A DNA stretch of 51,043 nt. Source: CAIZQW01 sp037133395. GTDB lineage: Bacteria; Verrucomicrobiota; Kiritimatiellia; RFP12; UBA1067. How positions within the stretch are numbered: the first letter of the stretch is position 1; each line of letters starts with the position of its first letter. The DNA is taken from assembly GCA_037133395.1 (NCBI GenBank), contig JBAXOG010000015.1:1-51043 (forward strand), given 5' to 3'. This document shows, piece after piece, positions 41,506 to 49,727 of this stretch. The notes below the pieces were generated by a model that saw only the letters and a program-made list of their open reading frames with translations, was not told where the DNA came from and made no database searches. A program made the translations under genes and the position numbers.

Positions 41506-44046
41506 ATGAGCTTTGCTTATCCCTATCTATTATTACTCATCTCTCTGATTCCGATTATCGGAATTATGTGGGTTTGGCTATTTAGGCGTTCGCGTGCAAA
41601 CATGTCACGCCTGATAGCGCCTGCACTCCAAGGAAAATTAATGCCGGTTCATATCCAGGGACTTTTTTATGTGCAATTTGCGCTCGTTATCTTTGGCTTG
41701 ACGGCGCTTATTTTTGCAGCAGCGCGCCCGCAATGGGGGCGTAAGGATGAAAAGGTGTTTACGCGCGGACGTAATCTGGTGATCGCTTTGGATGTCTCGC
41801 GTTCGATGTTGGCTCAAGATGTACATCCTAATCGCCTCGGTCGAGCCAAGGCTGATATCATGGATCTTATCGGTGAATTAAAGGGGGATCGGGCTGCTTT
41901 ACTTGCTTTCCGAAACAAAGGTTCACTTCTTTGTCCTCTCACGACGGATTATTCCTTTTTGCGCCAGGCATTAGATGGAACAGAACCTGAATCTGCGCCA
42001 CGCGGCGAGACCGATCTTGGAGATGCCATTCGTAAATCCTTGGAAGCACTGGATCCAGCCCTTGATGAATACAATGCCATTCTGTTGATTTCTGATGGCG
42101 ATGATCTGAAAGGTGATGCGCTAGAGGCTGCACGCGATGCGGCGACCCGCAACATCCCGATCTTCACGGTCGGTATTGGGGACACATCAGGCTCGACGAT
42201 TCCGGACGAAACAAAAAAAGGCTCTGTTCAATTTAAAGGAACAACAGTCATGACAAAGCTGATGGATGGAACATTAGATGCCATTGCTAAAGCGTCAAAG
42301 GGCCGTTATATTCCTCTGGGTACGGCCGGAACAGCGCACACAACGCTGGGTTCTATTTATCGCAACCATCTCCGTCAAATTGCAGCAAAGGAACAACAGG
42401 AGATGATGCAGAATCGTTTGCAGGAGCGGTATCAATGGTTCTTGTTCCCGGCGTTGATCTCACTGTTGGTGGCGGCCTGGTTGAGTCGTGGACGATTGAG
42501 TGGCAGTGTTCGCAGGAACACTCCGCTGACCGTTTCCTTGATCCTCCTGCTCGCGACCAGTGGCGCGTATGCACAGTCAACGAATCAGGTCGATCAAGTT
42601 GCACAGACTCCATCCACAAATGCGCCACCTCCGATTATTGTTGCACCGGGGCGTGAAGGCGCGCGCGTTGCACAAGCGTGGATGAAGCAGGGCAAATATC
42701 GAGAAGCTGCTGAAGGTTTTCTTTCTGCTGCACGTGGCGCGGACAAGGAAGAGGCCGACAGTTATCGCTTTAATGCCGCCTATTCCTACTATCAGGCAAA
42801 AAATGCCGATAAATGTCTAGAGACGTTACGTCCCTTAATGACCTCCAAGAAAAACGCTGTTCGTGCTGGTGAGTTGCTCGGCAAACTTCAAATGGAACAA
42901 GCGAAGGTCAAAGGTGCTGAAGACCCTGCCGCGAAGTTTGAGTCACTCAAAGATGCGGCCACGGGGTTTCAACAGGCCTTGCGAGAAAACGCTAAGGATG
43001 AACGGTGTTGTCGAAATTATACCCGAGCTGTATGGCCTTTGCCAGAAGCCCGCGAGGGTGCGCATATTTCGAAGGTATTAAAAGAACACGAGAAGACAGC
43101 CCCCGATCAATTGCTCGGTACACTCCTAAAGGAACAACGTGCCTTGATTGAGGAAACGTACAGTATTTTCACGAATGATGCGCCAGAATTGATTCGTCTT
43201 GCAGAATCCTTAGCGACACGTCAGGATAAGCAAGCCGACCTTTGGATACCCTTGAAGCAACAGGTCATGAAGTCTGTCACCAATCAACAGCAGCAGGCTC
43301 AGGTTGTTCAGCAAGTCGAATTGACACGGGATATGATGAAAGGATCCGCAGAAGCGTTACGTGATCTGCTCCCAGAATCGGTGGGTGAAGTGGCGCAGTC
43401 CGAGCCCTCCATTTATAATTTCTGGAAAGCGGTTGCATCCCCTCCAAACTTAGTTGATGAAAACATTATCTGCCAAAGCAACGCTATTAAAAAGCTGGAA
43501 GCGCGTTACTTGATGGGACGTGAAACTCAACCAGAAGCCTTGCAATTGACAAAGCTCTTCTCGCAACGTTTCCCCGAATGGGCCAAGCAATATGAAGAAC
43601 AGGCGAAGTCCAATACCAATATGCCCCCCTTCAAAGTTGAGGATCAGGCAAAAATCAAGGAACTTGCGATACATACTGAAAAATTGCAGGCGGAAATCTT
43701 GGACACGAAAACCGCAGAAATTGACCGGCCGGGACTAAAGCAACAAGCGTTGAAAAATTTACTCGAAATCCGTGAGCTTCTGCCCAAAAATCCAAACGGT
43801 TCTCAAGGGCAGCAACAACAGCAGCAGCAACAACAGCAAGAACAAAAAAAGCAGGATCAACAACAACCCCAAGACGAACAAAAGCAAGAGCAGAAACAAG
43901 AGCAACAGGAGCAGAAGAAGGAAGAGGCCCCCAAGGATGTTCAAGAGTTGTTACGTCGTGCGCTTGAGCGAGAAAAAGAACGCGAAAACGAGAAGAAGGA
44001 AAGAATGAACCGCCTTCCTATGTCACCCTCAGAACGGGACTGGTAA
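41506..44046 (+). CDS. BatB-BatC fusion: vWA domain plus TPR/coiled-coil region
   Basis: The protein has 846 residues. The N-terminal half is BatB-like: hydrophobic segments (5-24, 55-73) and a vWA domain (about 90-290) with MIDAS D96-V-S98-R-S100, followed by a membrane helix (about 305-322) and a second hydrophobic stretch near 340-355. The C-terminal half is BatC-like, with tetratricopeptide-like helices (about 390-520) and further helical repeats. It ends in a Gln/Lys/Glu-rich tract (DNA 43808-43930) before the typical Bat ending MSPSERDW. In Bacteroides BatB and BatC are separate proteins, so this is a natural fusion that indicates direct cooperation. The CAA/CAG-rich tract may vary in length between strains. 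Confidence 0.85.
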   Translation: MSFAYPYLLLLISLIPIIGIMWVWLFRRSRANMSRLIAPALQGKLMPVHIQGLFYVQFALVIFGLTALIFAAARPQWGRKDEKVFTRGRNLVIALDVSRSMLAQDVHPNRLGRAKADIMDLIGELKGDRAALLAFRNKGSLLCPLTTDYSFLRQALDGTEPESAPRGETDLGDAIRKSLEALDPALDEYNAILLISDGDDLKGDALEAARDAATRNIPIFTVGIGDTSGSTIPDETKKGSVQFKGTTVMTKLMDGTLDAIAKASKGRYIPLGTAGTAHTTLGSIYRNHLRQIAAKEQQEMMQNRLQERYQWFLFPALISLLVAAWLSRGRLSGSVRRNTPLTVSLILLLATSGAYAQSTNQVDQVAQTPSTNAPPPIIVAPGREGARVAQAWMKQGKYREAAEGFLSAARGADKEEADSYRFNAAYSYYQAKNADKCLETLRPLMTSKKNAVRAGELLGKLQMEQAKVKGAEDPAAKFESLKDAATGFQQALRENAKDERCCRNYTRAVWPLPEAREGAHISKVLKEHEKTAPDQLLGTLLKEQRALIEETYSIFTNDAPELIRLAESLATRQDKQADLWIPLKQQVMKSVTNQQQQAQVVQQVELTRDMMKGSAEALRDLLPESVGEVAQSEPSIYNFWKAVASPPNLVDENIICQSNAIKKLEARYLMGRETQPEALQLTKLFSQRFPEWAKQYEEQAKSNTNMPPFKVEDQAKIKELAIHTEKLQAEILDTKTAEIDRPGLKQQALKNLLEIRELLPKNPNGSQGQQQQQQQQQQEQKKQDQQQPQDEQKQEQKQEQQEQKKEEAPKDVQELLRRALEREKERENEKKERMNRLPMSPSERDW

Positions 44047-44171
44047 GAGAAGGTCAAAAGTGAAAAGTGAAAAATTAAAAGTTCGATGCGTTGGGATCAG
44101 TTCCTGTTTTATGCGATTCCGTGTCAAAAACTTAAAGAATTGCCTTATTTCGCGAAGCGAATACGCTTGTT

Positions 44172-44274
44172 CCTTATTGCGTGATTGCCTTATTAGGGGC
44201 ACTCCTATGCCACGTTTCAAAAAGGTAGGGCATGGGTCTCCGACCCTGCCGCGGCGCGTTCGGAGAACGTCGCC
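44172..44274. repeat. Composite repeat: AATAAGGC-type units plus double hairpin
   Basis: 44172-44194 matches the reverse complement of 10891-10913 at 22 of 23 positions. A second unit at 44224-44274 forms two adjacent hairpins. The first is GGC/GCC (44229-44231 with 44248-44250) around GGGT/ACCC (44234-44237 with 44243-44246). The second is GGCG/CGCC (44253-44256 with 44271-44274) around GTTC/GAAC (44258-44261 with 44265-44268, loop GGA). Both lie in the 5' part of the BatD frame. Confidence 0.6.
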
Positions 44275-46207
44275 TTACCATTTATGTTCGTTTGTTTCAA
44301 AGCGTTCGTTGAAAAGACTCGCTTGCCTCGCTCTCATTTTTTGTTTTCCGTTTAACACCTTGTTCGCCGCTGAGATCACCCTCGATGTCGAAGTATCGCG
44401 TCAGAAGATCTTTTTAGGTGAGAGCTTCAATCTCAATATCAAGGTGGATGGTGCCGACCGCGGTGTGACGTCACCCGATCTATCGGCTTTTGCTAAGGTA
44501 GACGTACAACTGCTGGGGTCCCATAGCAATACCCGTTCGAGCATCTCCATCATCAACGGGCGCATGACGCGCGAGTCTTATGAAGGCAGAACATTTGCCT
44601 ATCAGATCACACCGAAAGAAAAAGGACGATTTCATGCAGGCCCAATTCGTTTGACGATTGAAGGAAAGACCTATACTCATCCGGGCGTTTCCATTGACGT
44701 AGCAGGAGTTGAACAGCAAGCTTTTGTTATTGCCAAGGTTAGCGCATCTTCAACGTCCATTCTTGTCGAAGAACCGTTTACAGTGACGCTTTCGATTGCC
44801 GTTGCCGATTTACCTGAACCTTATGCAGCGAGTAATGAACCCATTTTTCCAAATGCCCCACCTCATATCAGTGTTGATTTTCTTGAAATTAATCGTCAAC
44901 AGGAATTAGGTCTTAAAGGACCGGACTTGAATCAGCTATTGAATGGAGTTATTGATCAGACCGGACAGCAACCGAGCTTTTCTCTCAATAATTATCAGAG
45001 CCAAGACATGATGAACATCGGTTCATTGTTTGATGGCGATCCCTTTAAGCCGCGCCCCATTCGGTTCCGATTTCCTGTGAAACGAAAAATTATTCAGGGT
45101 AAGTCGTATCGCGAGTATACACTTGCGCTAACGTATACACCCACAAAAGAAGGCGATTTCACATTTGGCCCGCTCACCTTCAAAGGAAATATTATTTCGG
45201 GAGTTAACGAGGCCAGACAGGCTATTTCTCAGGATGTTTATACGATTGGCCCTGCGGTGACCATACGCGTAACGCCCCCACCCGATGACGGACGTCCTGA
45301 CTGTTTTATTGGTGCTGTAGGACGCAAGGTTGAGACTCTAGCCGCCTTGGATGCCACAACGTGCAAAGTAGGGGATCCACTGACCTTAACCCTCGAAGTG
45401 ACGGGCAGTGTCAGTATCTCCAATATGCGTACACCTCTCCTGGGATTGCAACCAGAATTAACAAAAGATTTTAGAGTGTATGATGACAATGTAAAATCAG
45501 AAACGCTTCCCAACGGGAAACGCTTTACCTATCGTGTCCGTCCGTTGCGAGAAGGTACGCTTGAGTTCCCTTCCATTAAGATCGGATACTATAACTCCGA
45601 ACACCATGCGTATGAAATTTTACGAACACAGCCCATCCCCATACAGGCCAAAGCCACCACGCAGATTGCAACTGCGACGAAACTGGGATCCGAGCAAGCG
45701 GTTTCTGCGAAAGAAGATGATGACGTATTGCCCTGCGGTATTACGGTTGTTCCTCTTGCCCCACAGAATGACTTCTTGCTACCACCTCTGAAAACGATGC
45801 TCATTCTTTTAGTATCGGGTCCTTTTGTTTTTATGCTGGTTTCATTAGCCACTCCGTTTGTAAGCATGATACGAAGATTACGTGAGTTCAATCGCACATC
45901 AGGAGCATTGCGTCGTGCGCGTGCGGCTTGCCGCAAGGCTAAAGATCCTGCGACGCTCGCACGTATTGCACGTCATTATATAGCAGAGCGGTTTGGACTG
46001 GCTTCGGGCATAGCCATGACACCTGACGATGTATCAGCTATGCTTTTGAAAAGTGGAATGAATGAAGAAGTCGCGGAGGAAGTTCGTAAACGTCTTGGTC
46101 AACTTGACGAATCCATGTATCGTCCGGATGCACACGTTTCCCTTGTTGAGACGGCGAAAGCGTTAGCTGAGACACTCACAAAAATTGATGTGGAGGTGAA
46201 AAAATGA
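44207..46207 (+). CDS. BatD-like oxygen-tolerance membrane protein
   Basis: About 666 residues from ATG 44207 (AGGGG at 44195-44199 upstream). BatD proteins are large extracytoplasmic beta-repeat proteins anchored in the inner membrane. Here a signal peptide core (LKRLACLALIFCFPFNTLFA) is followed by immunoglobulin-like repeats beginning EITLDVEVSRQKIFLGESFNL, a transmembrane helix (DNA about 45790-45855) and a cytosolic helical tail. With the ATG start the signal peptide is preceded by some 33 residues encoded by a palindromic repeat. An in-frame TTG at 44309 would give an ideal signal peptide but has no ribosome-binding site. The 3' end overlaps the next gene by 4 bp. Confidence 0.83.
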   Translation: MPRFKKVGHGSPTLPRRVRRTSPYHLCSFVSKRSLKRLACLALIFCFPFNTLFAAEITLDVEVSRQKIFLGESFNLNIKVDGADRGVTSPDLSAFAKVDVQLLGSHSNTRSSISIINGRMTRESYEGRTFAYQITPKEKGRFHAGPIRLTIEGKTYTHPGVSIDVAGVEQQAFVIAKVSASSTSILVEEPFTVTLSIAVADLPEPYAASNEPIFPNAPPHISVDFLEINRQQELGLKGPDLNQLLNGVIDQTGQQPSFSLNNYQSQDMMNIGSLFDGDPFKPRPIRFRFPVKRKIIQGKSYREYTLALTYTPTKEGDFTFGPLTFKGNIISGVNEARQAISQDVYTIGPAVTIRVTPPPDDGRPDCFIGAVGRKVETLAALDATTCKVGDPLTLTLEVTGSVSISNMRTPLLGLQPELTKDFRVYDDNVKSETLPNGKRFTYRVRPLREGTLEFPSIKIGYYNSEHHAYEILRTQPIPIQAKATTQIATATKLGSEQAVSAKEDDDVLPCGITVVPLAPQNDFLLPPLKTMLILLVSGPFVFMLVSLATPFVSMIRRLREFNRTSGALRRARAACRKAKDPATLARIARHYIAERFGLASGIAMTPDDVSAMLLKSGMNEEVAEEVRKRLGQLDESMYRPDAHVSLVETAKALAETLTKIDVEVKK

Positions 46208-46806
46208 GTTTAAGAAAAACCATCTCCCTTTTATTTTTTGCGACAGCAAGTTGTTGTACATCTACCCTTCGCGCAGAGTACTCGACGCGTCAATTTTTGT
46301 GGGAACAAGCCAATACCCAAGCGGCTTCAGCAGCTAAGCCAGAGGATTATACGAAAGCGGCAACCACCTATAATCGGTTGCTGGCTGAGGGTGTGATCAC
46401 GGCCCCCTTGTTGCTGAATCTCGGCAGCGTGCAAGTCTTGTCTGGCGACACGACAAAGGCCGTCGCTGCTTTTTCACGCGCTGAGCGCTATGTAGGGACA
46501 ACACCGGAAATTCGCCAAGGACTTTTAGCTGCCTTTTCAAAGCAGACGGGGCAACAGCAAAAAGAATTACCATGGATAAGGTCAGCGCTCTTCTGGCATT
46601 TTTCTCTTCCCTGTCAGACGCGTACCCAGATTGCACTTGTGGGCTGGCTTTTCTTTTGGGGAGGACTCTTGGTCCGACGTATGATGAAGCATCGCAAAAT
46701 ACACGCGCTTGAAAGTTTGGCTGAAACAGGAATTTTTGTTGGTGGCGTGACGACCTTGATCTTTGCCGCCTCTGTCATCTCAACTGTACTGCAGGAGATG
46801 TTATGA
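46204..46806 (+). CDS. TPR-containing membrane protein of the Bat operon (BatE-like)
   Basis: The protein has 200 residues. A signal peptide or N-terminal anchor (LRKTISLLFFATASCCTSTLRA) is followed by a periplasmic helical region with TPR-like repeats (about 25-110: YTKAATTYNRLLAEG, LLLNLGSVQVLSGDTTKAVAAFSRAERY) and two C-terminal hydrophobic helices (about 140-158 and 172-195). Size and position between two BatD-like genes match the N-terminal portion of BatE. In Bacteroides BatE, TPR and SH3 domains are fused; here the SH3 domain is on the next protein. Both ends overlap neighbouring genes by 4 bp, so translation is coupled. TPRs probably scaffold the vWA proteins. Confidence 0.75.
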   Translation: MSLRKTISLLFFATASCCTSTLRAEYSTRQFLWEQANTQAASAAKPEDYTKAATTYNRLLAEGVITAPLLLNLGSVQVLSGDTTKAVAAFSRAERYVGTTPEIRQGLLAAFSKQTGQQQKELPWIRSALFWHFSLPCQTRTQIALVGWLFFWGGLLVRRMMKHRKIHALESLAETGIFVGGVTTLIFAASVISTVLQEML

Positions 46807-48080
46807 CAAAAACATTAACATGGATCCTCTTCGGTGCGCTGTTATTCTCGATCCCGCACGGTGTGGAAGCTGCACAAATCAGAACGGCACGTTTTCTGAC
46901 CAAGCCAGAACATATTTTTGTCAACCAGTCGTTTGAACTGTTCGTCGAGATCGAACTGACCGTCGGATGTGAAGTTCAGAACTTGCAGTTTACCGACTTT
47001 ACAATGAATGCTGGACTTTTCACCTTGGGTAGTTTCGAAGCACTGCCCAAACTGCAACGTGCGGTCGATGGCGGAAAGATAACGGTTGACGTCTTACGTT
47101 TCAAAACCATTGGACAAGCGACTGGCGTGGGTGAACATCCTGTGCGCACGCGTGTACAATGTCAGCTTGTTGAACGAACAGGAGGCGGGTTCTTTTCCTC
47201 ATTTGTCTCTCGCTCAGTGCAATGTAATGTCGAGCCCTTTACCTTTAGGATTCAAGCCTTGCCCGAAGTTGGCAAACCAGCCAATTTCAGTGGTGCTGTT
47301 GGAATGTTTACTGTGAGGGGGAGACTCTCTTCCTCAACAGCACAACCTGGTGATATTCTAACACTGACAACCACTGTTGAAGGTGAAGGGGATCTGCGCC
47401 CCGCAACCCTGCCTGTACCGAGTAGAATAGATGGATTTAAAATTTATCCTTTGAAAGAAATAACACGCGAAATGTCGATTCTTCGAGCAGAGCAAATCGT
47501 TATTCCTCAATCTACGAATGCAACTGAAATAGGAGCCATCTCATTCTCGTACTTTAATCCGGAGACACGTACCTTCGAGGTTTCTAAAGCCGGTCCCTTT
47601 AAAATACGCTTTACCGATAAGCCTGCGAAGTCACTGGAAACCGCTGTTCGCGTAATTGATACAGCCACCCCTTCTCGTTCTGAGGTTGCAATGGGGCAGG
47701 GGGTTACACTCGAGCAAGTCAATAAAGGACTCCATGACTATCTTCATCTTGTTATTCCCGCTCTTGCTCTTTTGATTGCATGTTTTATTTTCTTCCAATG
47801 TTATGGAGCACATACGCGCCTGGGCGTTTTTCTCGCCATTCTCTTAGTCGGTGCAGGGATTGTTATTGGCTATTATGCGCGCCAAACAACAGCGCAGCGC
47901 ATGCTTGAATTGAATACGCGCACAACTGTCATGTTCGCACCCTCGCTTCACGCGAAGACACTTTTTGTGCTCCAACCGGGCACGAAGGTATTGCCGCTTG
48001 AGACCGCCGGCAGTTGGAAGCGTATCGATGTGAATGGCCATCGGGGCTGGATTGAATTTGCTCCTCTTAACATAAAGTAG
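46803..48080 (+). CDS. BatD-like protein with C-terminal SH3 domain
   Basis: The protein has 425 residues. A signal peptide (MTKTLTWILFGALLFSIPHG, cleaved near residue 24) is followed by extracytoplasmic beta domains similar to BatD (25-300, including GRLSSSTAQPGDILTLTTTVEGEGDL). Two membrane helices follow (about 315-333 and 340-358), then a bacterial SH3-type domain (about 370-423, ending GWIEFAPLN). The SH3 domain probably binds peptidoglycan or protein peptides. Together with the preceding TPR protein it reconstitutes the domain set of BatD plus BatE, rearranged. The start overlaps the previous stop (4 bp), and queA follows after 4 bp. Confidence 0.75.
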   Translation: MTKTLTWILFGALLFSIPHGVEAAQIRTARFLTKPEHIFVNQSFELFVEIELTVGCEVQNLQFTDFTMNAGLFTLGSFEALPKLQRAVDGGKITVDVLRFKTIGQATGVGEHPVRTRVQCQLVERTGGGFFSSFVSRSVQCNVEPFTFRIQALPEVGKPANFSGAVGMFTVRGRLSSSTAQPGDILTLTTTVEGEGDLRPATLPVPSRIDGFKIYPLKEITREMSILRAEQIVIPQSTNATEIGAISFSYFNPETRTFEVSKAGPFKIRFTDKPAKSLETAVRVIDTATPSRSEVAMGQGVTLEQVNKGLHDYLHLVIPALALLIACFIFFQCYGAHTRLGVFLAILLVGAGIVIGYYARQTTAQRMLELNTRTTVMFAPSLHAKTLFVLQPGTKVLPLETAGSWKRIDVNGHRGWIEFAPLNIK

Positions 48081-48084
48081 TCCA

Positions 48085-49170
48085 ATGCTTACATCGTCCT
48101 TTAATTATAATCTGCCTAAAGAATTGATTGCTCAAGAGCCTCCTCCGATGCGAGGCATGTCGCGTATGATGGTGATTCATCGCGGAAGTGGGTGTATTGA
48201 ACATCGCATGGTACGTGATTTACCGGAGTATTTAAATGCAACCGATCTGCTTGTGCTGAACGATACAAAAGTGTTTCCCGCACGCCTGCAAGGCGTCTGG
48301 GCGGATACCGGTGGTGCCGTTGAATTGCTTTTGACAGATCCGTTACCTTTACCACTGATGTCTTATCCCGAACAGTTGAATCCGGAAACAACCTGTTGGT
48401 CGTGTATCAGCGGATCAGGTCGTGGGGTGCGGGCAGGACTTGTCGCACGATTCGCAAACGGGGAGATAGAAGCTCATATTCTTGAACGCACAGGCGATGG
48501 CATCTGTACTGCTCTTTTTTATGTTCAACGTCCGCTGATGAAATTGCTGCACGACTTTGGCCACACACCGGTTCCACCCTATATTTGCCGAAAGGGAGAT
48601 CGTGAACACGAGCGGCTTGATCGTGAACGTTACCAGACGATTTATGCTCGTGAAACAGGGGCTGTCGCTGCGCCAACCGCTGGACTTCACTTTACGGATG
48701 TTCTTTTTGCCGAGCTTGATGCAAAAGGTGTTTCCCGTGCCACGGTGACATTGCATGTGGGCCCTGGTACTTTTAAACCTGTTAAATGTGAGACAGTTGA
48801 AGCACACAAGATGGATCCAGAGCGTTTTTCCGTGTCGCAAGCCACGGCGGATGCGATTGATGCCTGTAAGAGCAAGGGCGGACGTGTTGTGGCCGTGGGT
48901 AGTACAACAGTCCGGACGCTTGAAACGGTTGCAACCGCTCATAACGGAAAGGTTGTGTCGTGGACTGGTGCAAGTTCGATTTTTATCTATCCCCCTTATG
49001 ACTTCAAAGTTATTGATGTGATGCTTACTAATTTTCATCTCCCTCAATCAACACTCATCATGATGGTCAGTGCACTCGCTGGACGAGACTTGATTTTTAA
49101 AGCTTACCAGGAAGCGGTTGAACACAAATACCGCTTCTTTAGTTATGGCGATTGCATGCTAATCCTTTAG
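48085..49170 (+). CDS. queA: tRNA preQ1 ribosyltransferase-isomerase QueA
   Basis: This 361-residue enzyme transfers and isomerises the ribosyl moiety of S-adenosylmethionine onto preQ1 at the wobble position of GUN-anticodon tRNAs, forming epoxyqueuosine. It begins with the usual SSFNYNLPKELIAQEP and contains DLLVLNDTKVFPARL, HVGPGTFKPV (about 231-240), a VGSTTVRTLE block and LTNFHLPQSTLIMMVSALAG near the C-terminus. The length is standard. It is positioned at the end of the bat operon four bases after the preceding stop; no other queuosine gene is near. It is cytosolic. Confidence 0.95.
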   Translation: MLTSSFNYNLPKELIAQEPPPMRGMSRMMVIHRGSGCIEHRMVRDLPEYLNATDLLVLNDTKVFPARLQGVWADTGGAVELLLTDPLPLPLMSYPEQLNPETTCWSCISGSGRGVRAGLVARFANGEIEAHILERTGDGICTALFYVQRPLMKLLHDFGHTPVPPYICRKGDREHERLDRERYQTIYARETGAVAAPTAGLHFTDVLFAELDAKGVSRATVTLHVGPGTFKPVKCETVEAHKMDPERFSVSQATADAIDACKSKGGRVVAVGSTTVRTLETVATAHNGKVVSWTGASSIFIYPPYDFKVIDVMLTNFHLPQSTLIMMVSALAGRDLIFKAYQEAVEHKYRFFSYGDCMLIL

Positions 49171-49373
49171 AAAGAGAATCAGTAGCGTCCCATTTGACGC
49201 AGGTTTTTAGGCTGTAGACTGTTAGACTGTTAGGAAATTCCTGAATTTCAGTTTTGCCCGTATTGAGTCAGTGTTGGAATTTAAGTTTAGTTTTCTTAGC
49301 GTTTCACCTAATAGCCTACAGCCTAAACTGCTACAGCCTTGCCATCTCTATGGGATGGCAATGAAAGAGAATA
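49171..49373. repeat. Intergenic inverted 'text-like' repeats
   Basis: A 12-bp perfect inverted repeat, TTTAGGCTGTAG (49206-49217) with CTACAGCCTAAA (49316-49327), brackets about 100 bp. Tandem ACTGTTAG units lie just inside the left arm and a second GCTACAGCC outside the right arm. A short inner palindrome (GAAATT/AATTTC) lies near 49234-49249. No gene is visible. It could act as a hairpin after queA. Confidence 0.55.
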
Positions 49374-49709
49374 ATGATTTACCATGGCCCACACATCTAT
49401 GCAAAGAACGTGATTTTTGCGAACACACTCTTTTCGCGTATGCGCGGGTTGCTTGGGCGTCAATCATTAGGGCCTGATACCGCCATGGTGATCGACCCTT
49501 GCTCCTCCATTCACACCCTTGGCATGCGGTTCGCGATTGATGTCCTTTTTCTCGACTCAAAAAACAAAATTACAGCGATTAAAAAAAATGTTAAGCCCGG
49601 ACGCTTCTGGGTCTCCGGCGGTTGGCACGTCCGTCGCGTCATCGAATCCGAAGCTGGCTGTTTAGATCTTTCGCGCTTGCGCATTGGTGACACGATCGAG
49701 CTGAATTAG
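49374..49709 (+). CDS. DUF192 family protein
   Basis: The protein has 111 residues. It has the DUF192 fold signatures SRMRGLLGR near the N-terminus, followed by a central S-x-HTLGMRFAIDVLFLD (about 45-59) and the C-terminal WVSGG...VRRVIESEAG block. The family comprises small beta-barrel proteins of unknown biochemical role, sometimes secreted in archaea and bacteria. This one has no signal peptide. A weak AAAGAGA site precedes ATG 49374. The HEAT/nuclease gene follows after 18 bp, so co-transcription is likely. All diagnostic motifs are intact. Confidence 0.85.
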   Translation: MIYHGPHIYAKNVIFANTLFSRMRGLLGRQSLGPDTAMVIDPCSSIHTLGMRFAIDVLFLDSKNKITAIKKNVKPGRFWVSGGWHVRRVIESEAGCLDLSRLRIGDTIELN

Positions 49710-49727
49710 AAAAACAGAACAACAGAG

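Noticed and set aside
43808..43930. CAA/CAG repeat as a phase-variable switch
   Set aside because: The units are irregular mixtures of Gln, Lys, Glu and Asp codons in steps of three, typical of a low-complexity BatC tail. Slippage would mostly change length and not frame.
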